Part shown: piece after piece, positions 34,861-47,702 of the stretch
Numbering within the stretch: the stretch's first letter is position 1
Layout: each line of letters opens with the position of its first letter
Assembly: GCA_027943335.1 (NCBI GenBank)
Contig: BSBK01003256.1
Coordinates: 1,691,001 to 1,755,000 of the forward strand
From: Chamaecyparis obtusa
Taxonomy: Eukaryota; Streptophyta; Pinopsida; Cupressales; Cupressaceae
DNA length: 64,000 nt
Direction: 5' to 3'
Made by a program: the position numbers and the translations under genes
The notes under the pieces: model-generated
Seen by the model: only the letters and a program-made list of their open reading frames with translations
What the model was told of the DNA's origin: nothing
The model's database searches: none

Positions 34861-36530
34861 TGATGTATGGTAGCTCCAAGATTTGCTTTCACACTCACCA
34901 AGAGACTTCAATTATCTCTACTAGAATCCTATTCCTCTTTAGGATCTTCCAATAGGCTTAGGTACTTAACTAAGGCCTATAAAAACTCTATTATAAGAGT
35001 TAAACTATTGAAGCTTCACCTTGAAGGACTGACACCATGTATTATCTTCTCTTTCTCCTCTACACTTAGATGGCTCTAAGTGTCAAATATTCATAAACTT
35101 GGTCCATCATTGCAGGGATTTTCTCCATCTTGAAAAAAATCATAAACTTTATTATTTGAATATTTTTTAAGGATCTTTCTTCATATTCTTACTGGGTTCC
35201 ATGATTCATCATGAAGTGACCTTAAAAATAGGCATATTCCTAGTAGCCTTTACCGGTCACTTTTTTCCATTTCTTGCAAAAATCTCCCAAACAACTTGAA
35301 AATATAAGACCTGATTTGGATACCCTTTTGGAATTTTTAAAACATTCATAAGGGTTTTGGGTCTGAAAGTGATAGTACAATGGGTTCCTACAAACTAGGA
35401 CAATAGGCCTAATAGGCCTAATTTCTAGGACTGAACAGTGAAACTTGGTTGAAACTTGCTCAAACCAAATCCTTGGTGATTGGTATGACCTCCATCTACA
35501 TAGAATGATTAGGTATGGTGATCACCTACTTTAAAAAGTCCTGGAGCAGTACGATGTCGTACAACCCTACAATATCTCTTCAAATTTTTATCTCTAGACC
35601 TCTAACCAGGCTTCAAATGCTCACCTAGGTCCTAGCAATACAAATAGATCTCCACACTTTGACTCTTCCTAAATCCTAGACTCATATACACTACTAAATC
35701 CTCTACCATTTCCATCTAACATGAGCTATTTTCCATGGTTAGATTTCATGGGGGAGCCATGACTCCTTAGATTGCTCAAAACATAAACTAAATAGACTCC
35801 CTAAACTAGTTCACTAAATTCAGAAGGTAAACAACTTCAAAACAACTTAATCCTCTATTGAAAAAGTCTAAAAACTACCCATAGAACACTAAATAACCAA
35901 TATATTTAGGCTTTCAATCCATTAAGCATGACTGTCAACACAAAAAAACAAGAAATTCATTGTCAACACTTGCAGAGCTCTATTAACTTTCTTCTAAACT
36001 ATTACAATGCATGAATGATCTTGATGTTTGAGTCTTGGTTAACATTTGATGCCATTTCCTTCATTTTAGGGCCTATTGGCTGAGCACTATCTCCTAAACT
36101 TTAGGGAATCCAAAGATACCCGATTTGCATGCCATTTTTGCAATTAGTGCAAATCTTGATGACAACTTCTTCTCAACACTTGGCAACTTTCTCATGTGCC
36201 TCAATCCTATATTCTAGGACTCCTAACCTCCTATTTTTTGAGGATCCAAGGCCATTTATGACCTTATGGAATCTTTATAGTAACAATTATGTGTTTAGAA
36301 CACATTTAAGACTCCAACCTTAGCTAAGCTCCTAACACTAAGAAATTGAAATAACAACAAACAATGGTTAATTAGTGACCTTAGTCCTAGTGACTAATTC
36401 ACTTAACCAACAATGCAAATGACCTTCTAAGGTCTTCAAGAAAACTAATCTATCCTCTTGACTTGTCTAGAGTCAAGTACAAGCCAAAAACATTTGAACA
36501 ATGGAGGCTAGCCTAGGTGCTCCTGCACCA
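34861..36530 (-). repeat. 3' LTR of element A
   Basis: Starts TGATGTATGGTAGCTCC and ends CTCCTGCACCA. Its partner is 60956-62618. TCCTCCCCAAAATAA (36531-36545), the complement of a polypurine tract, adjoins its inner end. The last 146 bp are also present a second time because of the 256-bp duplication. The small frames inside are not genes. Confidence 0.93.
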
Positions 36531-36896
36531 TCCTCCCCAAAATAAGAAATTCAATCCACCCTTGGATTGATGATGGTAGGATCAATTCCCATATTTTTGA
36601 GCTCTAATTATTTTATCCAAATAGCATTAGCTTCATTCTATCCTAGTGACTAATTCACTTAACCAACAATGCAAATGACCTTCTAAGGTCTTCAAGAAAA
36701 CTAATCTATCCTCTTGACTTGTCTAGAGTCAAGTACAAGCCACAAACATTTGAACAATGGAGGCTAGCCTAGGTGCTCTTGCACCATCCTCCCCAAAATA
36801 ATAAATTCAATCCACCCTTGGATTGATGATGGTAGGATCAATTCCCATATTTTTGAGCTCTAATTATTTTATCCAAACAACATTAGCTTCATTCTA
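36385..36896. repeat. 256-bp tandem duplication across the LTR end and polypurine tract of A
   Basis: Copy 1 is 36385-36640 and copy 2 is 36641-36896, both beginning TCCTAGTGACTAATTCAC and ending CTTCATTCTA. Each contains the last 146 bp of the LTR, the polypurine tract complement and about 110 bp of the pol 3' end. The copies differ at only a handful of positions. The 5' LTR side (near 62470-62618) has one copy of the LTR portion, so the duplication is specific to this end. Confidence 0.92.
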
Positions 36897-38575
36897 TCTG
36901 TACTTCTTGATGAGATGTTCCTTGTACTCTTTTGTCCTTGTCTTTTTATATAATCTTGTGTCCAATATGATGTCTAGTCCTATAGCTGCAACAATAGGTA
37001 ATTGGAGGTCCTCTACATCTATGATCACCTCATGAAGAATCTAGTTCATGTCTTGTTGTGGTCCTCTATAATGGACTAAGTCTGTAACATTGAAGATTGG
37101 TGATAGTCCACTGTCCTCTGGCAGTTCAACCTTGAATGCATTATCTCAATACCTTGCCAAGATAGGACAGGGTCCTATTCTCCTCATTTTCAGCTTGTGG
37201 GGTACTCCCTTCTATAGTCTTGACTTGTTAATCTGCACCATGACTAAGTCACCTACATTAAACTCAACTATCCTTCTAGTTTCATCCACCTTAGCCTTGT
37301 GTTTCATGGTGTTCTCTGTCAATAATTTTCTCACTATTTCTTGCACCTCCTTCATAGCATATGCAAAGTCATTAGCATAGCCACTTGCTTTTACTCCATC
37401 TTTCAAATCCCTTAGTTCATAGACACCTCTAGGATGTAGTCCATACACTATTTCAAATGGATTCTTCCCTGTGGATCTATTTATGGTGTCATTGTAGGCA
37501 TATTTAGCTTTCCCAATCAACTGATCCCATTGCTGACTGTACTCCTTAGTCAAACATCTTAGAAGATTCCCAAGGCTTCTATTGGCAACCTCAGTCTGAC
37601 CATTAGTTTGAGGATGGTAGGCTGATCCAAAAGACAATTTGGTACACAATCTTTGCCAAAGAGTCTTCCAAAAATGACTCATAAACTTAGTGTCCCTGTC
37701 TGACACAATGTTGATAGGTAACCCATGGATTCTCACAATTTCTTTGAAGAATAGAGAGGCTATTTGAGTGGCATCATTGGTGGTCTTGCATGGCACAAAG
37801 TGATCCATCTTGCTAAACCTATCCACAACCACATACACACTATCCTTGCCTTGTCTAGTCTTGGGTAACCCAACTACAAAATTCATGCTTAAACATTCCC
37901 ATGGCCTAGTAGGAATAGGTAGTGGTTGATAAAGACCAGCATTTGTAGAAGTGCCCTTGGCCTTTTGACATACAACACAACTTTCCACATACCTCCTAAC
38001 ATCAAGATTCATCCTAGGACAATAGTAAAACCTTGAAATAAGGTCTTGAGTCTTAGTGATCCCAAAGTGACCACTCAAAGCACCATTATGCTTTTCTTGA
38101 ATCAAATTCTCTCTAATAGAGCCTCTAGGAACACATAATTGATTCCCCTTAAACAAGAGATCACTTTGCAAAGTATATTCAAGATATCTACTATGAAAAT
38201 GATTCTTGTATTCCACACATACCTTGTAAATGTCAGCAAATTCCTCATCATCTACATATAGATCCTTCAAATGATCTATCCCCATACTTTTTAACTGAAT
38301 TTCTTGGAGTGTGAGGGCTCTTCTTGACAATGCATCAACCACCTTGTTTAGTACACCCTTCTTGTGCTTGATATTGAAGGTGTAAGCTTGTAGGTATTCA
38401 ACCCACTTCTTGTGCTTGTGACTCAACTTCTCTTGTGAATTTAGGAAACTAAGTGCTTGATTGTCTGAATACATAATGAATTCCTTGGGAAGAAAGTAAA
38501 GCCTCCACTTTCTTAGAGCTTGGACCAATGCATACATTTCTAGGTAATATGAGGAGTATTTCCTCTAAGCCTCAC
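36897..38575 (-). pseudogene. Element A integrase with chromodomain-like end and RNase H C-terminal part (broken)
   Basis: The frame at 37212-38537 starts inside RNase H (FIMYSDNQALSFL) and continues through the zinc-binding part of integrase (HNGALSGHFG, CVVCQKAKG). The core follows, with VVVDRFSKMDHFVP, NIVSDRDTKFMSHFW and HPQTNGQTEVANRSL. The first catalytic Asp, normally in MDFV, is Asn here (SMNFVVGLP); the second Asp and Glu remain. After INKSRL the frame breaks, but the C-terminal end can still be read near 36850-37090: VTDLVHYRGPQQ, then ILDTRLYKKTRTKEYKEHLI, which resembles a chromodomain of the Galadriel-like group with two stops in it. The integrase would be inactive. Confidence 0.85.
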
Positions 38576-40088
38576 TCAACTTTTCAAAATGGAAAGCCAC
38601 CATCTGCCTTCTTGGCTTAGAACAGCCCCAATTGCTACATTGCTAGCATCACACTCAATGGTGAATAGCTTCTCAAAGCTTGGCAACACTAAAATAGGTT
38701 GTGTAGCTATCTTTTCCTTCAACAACTCAAAGCTCTTGTTAGCATCTTCATTCCAAAAAAACTTGGTTTTCATTCCTCCTTGGATAGTATCTAACATTGG
38801 AGCACAAATTGTAGTAAATTGTCTTATGAACTTTCTATAGTATTTTGCAAGGCCATGAAAAACTTCTTACCTCTATTGCTGTCCTTGGAGTAGGCTAATT
38901 CATGATAGCCTCCACTTTACTCTTGTCCATTTTCAGATTGCCATGTGATAAGACAAACCCAAGGTACACTAGCTCTATTTTGATGAAATCACACTTCTCC
39001 AAGTTGATCATCAATTTCTCCTCATGTAGGTTCTTGAAAACAATATCAAGATGTTCTAGATGCTCACTCCTTGTCTTGCTAAAACTTAGTATATCATCTA
39101 GATATACAACTACAAACTTTCCTATGTAGTCTTTTAGGACTTCATTCATGAGCCTCATGAATGTGGAGGGGGCATTTGACAATTCAAATGGCATGACAAG
39201 CCATTCATACAGCCCTTCATTTGTTTTGAAGGTTGTCTTCCACTCACCACCTTCATGGATTCTTATTTGGTGGCAGCCACTCTTCAAGTCTATCTTGCTA
39301 TAGTACTTGGCTTCACCTAAACAATCCATTAAGTCTTCAATCCTAGGGATAGGGAACCTATACCTTATGGTTATCCTATTGATAGCCCTTGAGTCAGTAC
39401 ATAGCCTCCAAGTTCCTCCTTTCTTAGGTACAAGTACGGTGGGTACAACACATGGACTAATACTCTTCCTAATTAGGCCTTGGTCTAAGAGCTCTTGTAT
39501 TTGTATTGCTATTTCCTCATTTTGTTGAGGGGTCATTTTGTAAGCAGCTTTATTTGGTAGGGTGGATCCTGGGATAAGGTCTATCTTATGACTTATGGCT
39601 CTTTGAGGGGGTAAGGTTGATGTTTGTCCATCACTTACAATACCTTGGTAATTCTGCAACATACCTTGAATCTCCTTTGGTAATTCAATCTTCTTGGCTA
39701 CCTTGCCTTCATCTCCCTCTCTTGGTTTCAACGCTAATGCATAGTCTATGCCTTCACTCTCTTCCATGGTTTGAAAGAACTATTTTTAACTCACCATAAG
39801 TACATTTGGACCTATTGTCTTCACCTCAGCATCCTCCAACAATGACTATATTTTGAAGGTTACATTGTCCTTCTTGAAAGAATAAGAATTCTTTCCTCCA
39901 TCATGTATGGCTTGGCGGTCAGATTGCCATGGTCTACCTAGGAGGAAATGGAATGCATCCATAGGAAACACATCACATAAAACTTTGTATTTGTACCTTC
40001 CAATGGATAACTCCACCCATGCTTGTTCATTCACTAACACATGTTGGCCCTTGTTAAGCCAAGTGACCTTGTAAGGATTGGTGTGGGA
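38576..40088 (-). pseudogene. Element A protease C-terminal part, reverse transcriptase and start of RNase H (broken)
   Basis: From 40088 leftwards: the end of the protease (VLCDVFPMDAFHFLLGRPWQ, about 39930-39985), a connecting segment, and a reverse transcriptase open from 39767 to 38895. The RT shows CTDSRAINRITIRYRFPIP, KIDLKSGCHQIRIHEGGEW, MPFELSNAPSTFMRLMNEVL and the active site VVYLDDILSFS; the YLDD residues are intact. RNase H begins at 38797 with [20 protein letters not shown]. Stops and frameshifts near 38895, 38797-38890 and 38540-38600 separate the parts. The protease is cut by insertion of element B at 40088/59547. Confidence 0.88.
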
Positions 40089-40093
40089 TATCC

Positions 40094-41580
40094 TGATGAA
40101 CTACAACTAATTTAGAACCTGATTGAAGAATCTGTGATTTAAGATCACTGAGTTGATTGATTAGATATGTAATATGATTGAATCAGTATTATGTTGTCAT
40201 TGATGTCAACTAAGTTTGACATTACTTATCTTGTAAGTTACTATACTGAAACATCTGTAGAAAAGAAGTGAAAGAGATGAAGAACATAAATATCTACATG
40301 AGGAAGATGGATATGATAGATGAGGATAAGGAATAAATTGAGTAACTTTTTGATGAGTCTATGACCTTATGATATTGACTTGATTATGTTTCATTCATCT
40401 ATGATGAGGAAAAGAGATGAAAGACACAAAGTAGTGTTGTTAGTTGATGAAGCATTTCAATATACACCGATGGAGTGTAGTGTATACCGAGCACAGTATA
40501 AACCGAGCTTGTGTTCACGAACGCATTTCTTTGTTAACCGAGAAGAACATAATGAACTAAATGACTAGTTTAGCTTATAAGATTGATGAGCTGGCAAGTG
40601 TATGATTTCGAGGTAACATATAAAGTTTGTTATACAGATCGATGGCTAACAAAATTCAGGAAAGATCTAATGGATGAGTATCAAACATGTTATTGACACA
40701 AGTGCTGAGGTATGTTTAAGAGGCAAAATCAACAAATATGATTAAGTGGAAAAATTTGATGGAGCAGAAGAAAACGGTTTACATGTCTATATAAGAGACT
40801 GGAGATTTCATAAGTGAGTGTGATGCCAAAAGAAAAGGAAACTATAGAATCATCGTGTGAACAAGTTTTCATGCATTTTGATCATACAGGTTAAGGAGAA
40901 CCCTACTGCAGAGCATTACCAAGCAATAAAGAGTAATTACCAATGGACAGTAAGTTGATATATTATTGAATCAGGAATGTTACATTGATCAGAAAGATTT
41001 GTATGAGCTGAATATTGATCTGTAATCTACAATTGAAGTTGTAATAGATCAAATCACCTACTATTACATATTTAACCATTGTACTTAGTCAAATCTCTTA
41101 ACCAAGTGGACTAAGAAAGTCTTATTATGTATCATTCATAGAATGAACATTGTTATCCTATCAACCCCAGAGTGACTATTGGTTGGATGATAATGGTTGG
41201 TCTAAAATCCTCTAACAAGGTCACACCTAACAATGTTTTTGTAACCTTTAATAGGGTTGGGTCTTCACCGACCTCACTTTAGAAGAGTGAATATTTTTGG
41301 GTTGTCGGTCCCAGGTGGTTTTTCCCTTCACAGGGTTTCCACGTTAAATCTCTTATGTTATGTGTTGATTGTGATATTTGTTTGACGTCATATTTTCATG
41401 TTGCATATTTGATTTGATCAGTAACTACTATATGTTTTAGACTGGTAATTGGTAAAAGCATAGACAGTACAATATTTTGAGTTACTGAGCAGTAGAACTT
41501 TTAAGTATTTGTTTTTTTATTATACATTTTGTATTGGGATACTGGATAACTAATTCACCCCCTTCTTAGTTATTCTAACA
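40094..41580 (+). repeat. 5' LTR of element B
   Basis: Starts TGATGAACTACAACT and ends TTATTCTAACA. GTTGTCATTGATGTCAAC, a near-perfect palindrome, lies at 40193-40210. Short frames within it have no support. Confidence 0.95.
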
Positions 41581-41582
41581 AT

Positions 41583-41594
41583 TGGTATCAGAGC
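41583..41594 (+). promoter_or_regulatory. Primer binding site of element B
   Basis: TGGTATCAGAGC, complementary to the 3' end of plant initiator tRNA-Met, two bases after the LTR. This is the usual primer for plant copia elements. Confidence 0.93.
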
Positions 41595-41644
41595 ATTGGT
41601 TTCTTAGAATAGAGTTTTAAGGAATTCAGTACAAAGATCTCAAA

Positions 41645-44600
41645 ATGTATAAGAGGGAAGTGCCAAAGCTGAACAAAGAGAACTTCGTAGTATGGTAGAG
41701 CCAAATGAAGTTGCACATATCTGGAATTGGGAATGCTACACTAGAATTGATGGAGAATGGCTATATAGAACTAACCCCTGGTCCCCTGACACTTGATCAA
41801 CTAAAAGACAAGCATGAACACAATGTTACTATGATGGAGATTGTTGTTTCCTGTACCGATGCCAAATTTGAAGATATTAAAAGTTTCACTACTGCAAAAG
41901 CCATGTGGGATAAACTTTCTCAAGTTTACAGTGGAGATGTGAATGTTAAAAGAGACAGAGCAGAAAGCTTAAGGGGAAGATTCAATGATATGAAGATGAA
42001 GGAAGGTGAGAATATTGTGCAATACACAAATAGACTGAAAGAGGTAGTACATGCTATTAGAGTATCTGATGGAGTCATTAGTGAAGAAATAGTTGTAAGC
42101 AGAATACTCAGAACCTTATTGCCAATTTACACAATCAGAATATTTGCTATTCATGAAATAAGGTCTGCATCTGGTAATGTACTTAAACTTGACAATCGGA
42201 TTGGTAAACATCCAACCTTTGAATTGAATAACTTTGACAATAGTGTTGTACCATCTATGGAATCCGCTTTCATGTCTTCTCTAAAGATCGATAAGTCTAG
42301 CAGGAATAATAAGAATGATGATAGTGATAGTAATACCGATGATGAGCTTGATGACCTTGAAGCTCTTATGGCCAAAAGATTACCCAAAGGTAAAGGAAGG
42401 TATAGAGGTAAGCTACCTTTGGCATGTTTTAACTATAAAGAGGTTGGCCACATCACTGCTAGATGTCCACATAAGAAAGATGATGAAAGATCCAAAGATC
42501 GATCTGAAGCAAGCTATGGGAGAAGATTCAACAGAGGCTACTGACATAATAGAGATAATCAAGATAGTAATGAAAAAGGAAAAAAAGTATGTTACATAGC
42601 CAAAGATAATGAATCTGAATTTGATTCTGATGATGATGTAGAAGTTGTATTTTTTTCTATGAAAGATGACTCGGAGGAAGAAGAAAAAAATGTAGAAACA
42701 ACACTAATCTCTAAAGTTAACAAAAATAATACATGGATCATAGACAGTGGTTGTACACATCACATGACTAGTGATGAGGAGAAATTTGATCAACTTGAAG
42801 AATACAATGGAGGATTAGTTAAGATGGGTAATGATACACCCTGTATGGTAAGAGGTAAAGGATCCTTAATGATAAATGATATGATAAAATGTGATAATTC
42901 TTATTGGGTAGATGGACTGAACTATAACTTGTTAAGTGTGGCATAGCTGAATAATTCAGGTCACCGGGTTGCTTTTGAGAGAAAGAAAGTGAAAATCTTT
43001 GATGATGGAGGAAGACTAGTTGGAACTGGAGCACAATCAAGAGGTAATCTTTTTTATCTTGATACTGATGAGTCTTCTTGCTTGGTGATGAAAAATGAAG
43101 ATGCTTGGTTGTGGCATAAAAGGTTATGCCATGTGAATTGTGATAACATAATTAAGATCAGTAAAAGGAAAAGAGTTAGAGGTCTGCCTAACTTGTCAAA
43201 ACTAGATCATGTTATGTGTCATGAATGTCAGAAAGGTAAAATGACTAAATCTAGTTTCAAAAGTAAGGATTATTCAACAAAGAAGATACTTGAGTTGGTT
43301 CATACTGACCTATGTGGTCCTATGAGAACTCAAAGTTATTATGCTGATAGGTACTTTATTCTTTTTGTTGATGACTATACTAGATTGATGACTGTTATGT
43401 TCTTAAAAGAAAAATCTGAAGCATTTAAGATGTTCAAGTGGTATAAAGCTAAGGTAGAAAAAGAGACTGGTAAAGAACTGAAATGCCTAAGATCTAATAA
43501 AGGAGGTGAATTTATCTCTAATGAATTTACTAATTTTTGTAATGAGCATGGTATTAAAAGATAGGTCTTTCCACTGAGGACACCTCAGCATAATGGGATT
43601 GCTGAAAGAAGGAATAGGTCAATAGTTGACTGTGCTAGAACACTGATGTTGCAAAAGAATGTTTCTCAGACATACTAGAGGGAAGCTGTCAAAAGAACTA
43701 TTTATGTTTTGAACCGAGTGCAACTAAAGAAGGACAACAACAAGACACCCTATGAGTTGTGGTTTGGACACAAACCTACTATAAGTTATTTCAAGATTTT
43801 TGGAAGCAAATGTTTTATTCTAAAAGATGAGAGAAATGGGAAATATGACTCAAAAGCTAATGAAGGGATATTTCTAGGATATTCCAGTAAAAGAAAAGCA
43901 TATAGGTGTCTGAATAAAACTACTAATAAAATGATTGAAATAAATAATATCTGAGTTGATAATTTTGATGAAAAGAATGCAGAGGAAAGTACAAAGGAAC
44001 CAGAAGACTACAATAGATTCACTTATATTGAACATCCAGAGTATCTACCAAAGCCACAGCCTGTGATAACCAGTCAACAGGAAAACAATACCAAACAATA
44101 GGAAAGAGAAACCAATGAGTAGGATGGCCCTACCGAGCAAGTAAATGAACCTTCACTAGATGAACAAGAAAGGAGAAATAGGATACTGGCAAGTTTTGTT
44201 AGAAGACACCATCTTGAAACACAAATTATTGGAGACAAACAAGCTAGCATGCAAACAAGGAGCAAAGAAAGACATGGTACATGTCTAGTTTGTGATTATG
44301 AACCGAAAAATGTAAAATTTGCATTAGAGAATGATGAATGGGTTAATGAAATGAAAGAAGAAATAGAATAGATAGAGAAGAACAAAACCTAGACCTTATT
44401 ACCCTAACCTAAAGATAAGAATGTTATCGGTACTAAGTGGATATTCGTGAACAAGTAGAATGAGAATGGAGAAGTGACAAGAAATAAAGCTAGATTAGTA
44501 TGCAAAGGATATGCACAAGAGGAAGGAATAGATTATGGTGAAACCTTTGCACCTGATGCTAGATTGGAAGGATTCAAAATGCTACTTGCATATACTACAC

Positions 44601-45867
44601 AAAAGAAATTCAAAGTTTATCAAATGGATGTCAAGTCAGCGTTTCTGAATGGAATACTTGAAGAAGAAGTCTACATAGAACAACCTAAAGGGTTCATTGA
44701 TCCAGAAAAGAAAGATATGGTTTGAAGAAAGCACCGAGAGCTTGGTATGAGAGGCTACATACTTATTTGTTAATTATAGGATTTGTAAGAACAAGTGAGA
44801 ACATCAATTTGTATATGAAAGGAGATACTGATGATACTATTATTATTGTTGAGATTTTTGTGGATGATATTATATTTAGAGGTCAAGATCAAATATGTAA
44901 AGCCTTTGCTGATGAAATGAGAAATGAGTTTGAGATGTCTATGTTCAGAGAGATTAAGTTCTTTCTTGGACTACAAGTGATTTAGTAGAGTGATGGGATA
45001 TTCATCACACAATCTAAATACATAAAGGAAGTATTGAAAACATTTGGCATGGAAGATGCTAAACCTGTGGGAACACCGATGGCTACTAGATGCAAACTGA
45101 CTAAGGAAGATGAAACTATAGAAGTGAACTAGACACTATACCGATCAATGATTGGTAAGTTAATGTATGTAGTACATAGTAGACCAGGCATAGCACATGT
45201 TGTGGGAATAGTTGCTAGATTTTCTACTAACCCTAGAGAATCACACATGATTTCTACTAAGAGAATCTTAAGATACCTGAAGAAAATAGAGGATTATGGA
45301 TTATGGTATCCTAAGGAAGGAAAGTTTGAACTCAGAGTCTATACCGACACTGATTGGGCTGGAAATGTGGATGACAGAAAAAGCACCACCAAAGGAGCAT
45401 TTTTCTTTAGTGAAAGACTTGTTACATGGACAAGTAAGAAGTAGGCTTGCATTTCTCAGTCTACAGCCAAAGAAGAGTATGTTGTTGTTGCTACAAACTA
45501 TTCACACATTTCATATATTAAGCAAGTTCTAGAAGGTATGAATGAGATAATCATTGAGCCAGTGATTATATACTGTGATAACACCAGTGCAATAAACATT
45601 TCAAAGGATCTAGTGATGCACTCTAAAACAAAGCATATATCAATTAAGTATCACTACTTGAGATAACAAGTACAGGAGAAGAAAGTTAAGCTAGAGTTTG
45701 TTACATCAAAGGAACAAATTGTAGATATATTTACAAAATTTCTACCGAAGGATACATTTGAGTACTTAAGGACTAGACTTGGGTCCATCCCCTATCTACC
45801 GGTCACTAATGTGATCTGGATGTTGCATCAACCTAATCCTATTAGAAGATCATACATGTTGATGTAG
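41645..45867 (+). pseudogene. Element B gag-pol polyprotein (broken)
   Basis: One frame from ATG 41645. Gag: AMWDKLSQVYSGD, then a CCHC-type knuckle ACFNYKEVGHITARC with Tyr in place of its second Cys. Protease: TWIIDSGCTHHMT (about 42730). Integrase: CHVNCDN and CHECQKGK zinc residues, HTDLCGPM, FVDDYTR, and LRSNKGGEF, where Asn replaces the expected catalytic Asp. Reverse transcriptase: [37 protein letters not shown]. RNase H: YTDTDWAGNVDDRKST, YCDNTSAINISK. About 17 stops interrupt it, nearly all one transition from Gln, Arg or Trp codons. A deletion of about 30 bases near 44720 removes the expected KLKKSLYG-type segment and changes frame. Not functional. Confidence 0.93.
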
Positions 45868-46321
45868 CATAGTTCACACTTTGGATCATGTCTAAAGCTA
45901 TGATAAGTACTGGAACCGATTGGCATATTAGTATACAAAGATATAGAATATGCAATGGACAACAGAGAGCTACTTGGCTATAGAAGAGCTATTTGTTTAT
46001 TTGTTTCTTTGGCATTATTGTCAAAGGGAGAGATAAACAATATGAAACAATATGCACCAATGAGAACTATCTGAGGGAGAGACAACTTGAAGAAAGGAGA
46101 GCATTGAAAATCAATTACTGAGAATAGGAGAGCTAAAAAGATCATATTTGTAGATTGATAAAGCTATATTTTGTAATGTTGTTGAGTAACGTAGTGATTA
46201 AACATATTAAGCTAGGGAGAGCTTGTACAACATTTATTGATAGAGTTTTAGAATACATGTTTGGTATGTGTATGGTATATTTCATATTACTTGAGTTGCC
46301 ATCAATGCCAAATGGAGAGAT
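45868..46321 (+). other. 3' noncoding region and polypurine tracts of element B
   Basis: Noncoding DNA between pol and the 3' LTR. Purine runs GTCAAAGGGAGAGATA (about 46020) and CCAAATGGAGAGAT (46308-46321) are present; the latter adjoins the LTR and is the likely plus-strand primer. The frame at 46155-46343 is not supported. Confidence 0.7.
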
Positions 46322-46610
46322 TGATGAACTACAACTGATTTAGAACCTGATTGAAGAATCTATGATTTAAGATCATTGAGCTAATTGATTAGATATGTAA
46401 TATGATTGAATCAGTATTATGTTGTCATTGATGTCAACTAAGTTTGAGAGTACTTATCTTGTAAATTACTATACCGAAACATCTGTAGAAAAGGAGTGAA
46501 AGAGATGAAGAACAAAAATATCTACATGAGGAAGATGGATATGACAAATGAGGATAAGGAATACATTGAGTAATGTGTTGATGAGTCTATGACCTTATGA
46601 TATTGACTTG
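46322..46610 (+). repeat. 3' LTR of element B, first part
   Basis: Begins TGATGAACTACAACTG and matches the first 289 bases of the 5' LTR up to ...GATATTGACTTG. Element C starts at 46611, and the LTR resumes at 58344. Confidence 0.95.
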
Positions 46611-47631
46611 TGTTGGAAATTTGGCTAATGTGGATGAATAGATGTTGTCATTATGGAAACATATGATCTCTATTAAGAGCGCAGAATCTGGAATGCAAAT
46701 ATGGAAAGTTGAAGGAAGAAATTGTCTAAGTATGGATAGAGTGATCCTGACAGAGCACCTGATGATGATTTAGTTGGCGACGTCCACTGGAGAAATATTT
46801 TTGTTTGTGTAGTTAACTGAAGCTTCTATAGAGTATGAGGATACCCAATCTTAGTGCACATAAAGTTTGGAGCAGTACAGACAAAGTTATTGAAAGTTTA
46901 CTGAAGATAATTTTTGCAGACAGAACAGTTTTGGAGACAATATTAGTGAAAGAGTTAAGGGATTACTTTTGCTTGTCAAAATAATGACTTAACATTATGA
47001 AGGGACAACATCCTAGATGTTTACTCTTGGATAAAGATTTTGGAAGCCCACCATGTAAAGTTATTAGCTTTAATAACTCATATATTAGGCATACTTGAAA
47101 TGTAATGAAATACAAGTGAAGTGATATGTAAAAAGAAAGAAAAGATAACTTGCGATAGTTGTTTATTGTGATAGCAGCAAAGACTATTGATGCGAAGTTG
47201 TAAGCAGTACCATATTATAGTCAGAAACATTTTTGTATTACCTGTTTGGGCAGTGAGCTCAGCTGGTGATCAGGTTTTGTAATCTAACTCCTAACAGGGT
47301 TAAGGCTTCTAACAAGGCCTAAAGTCCTTTAACCAGGATAGATCTACTATATATTGTAAATTGACTCCTAATAGGGTCCAATATCCCTAACAGGATACTT
47401 TTGATTAGTGATCTTTATGGGTACCATCCCCACCGGGGTTTTCCCTTGGCCAGGGTTTCCTCAAGAACATATGATGTGTTATGAGTTCTTTCTATTTACT
47501 ACTATGTTTGTTAATCAGCTTGATAATCTTTGTATGCACTAAATTAATCTGTTATATCCATAAGTGGGAAAAAGAAAAAGTTTGTGAAATACTGATTCAC
47601 CCCCCCCTCTCAGTATTTCCTATTTCTAACA
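46611..47631 (+). repeat. 5' LTR of element C
   Basis: Starts TGTTGGAAATTTGGC and ends TATTTCTAACA, 1021 bp. Partner at 57319-58338 (1020 bp). Confidence 0.95.
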
Positions 47632-47633
47632 AT

Positions 47634-47645
47634 TGGTATCAGAAC
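47634..47645 (+). promoter_or_regulatory. Primer binding site of element C
   Basis: TGGTATCAGAAC, one base different from the initiator tRNA-Met complement TGGTATCAGAGC, starting two bases after the LTR. Confidence 0.88.
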
Positions 47646-47702
47646 ACAATTACTTGGAGAAGGAACATTCAAGGAAAGCTTAGCAGCTTGAGTAAGATCT
47701 CT

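Noticed and set aside
34861..34879. MELPYIN as the start of a gene on the minus strand (34601-34879)
   Set aside because: These codons are the terminus of the element A LTR; the PMD frame really comes from 62619.
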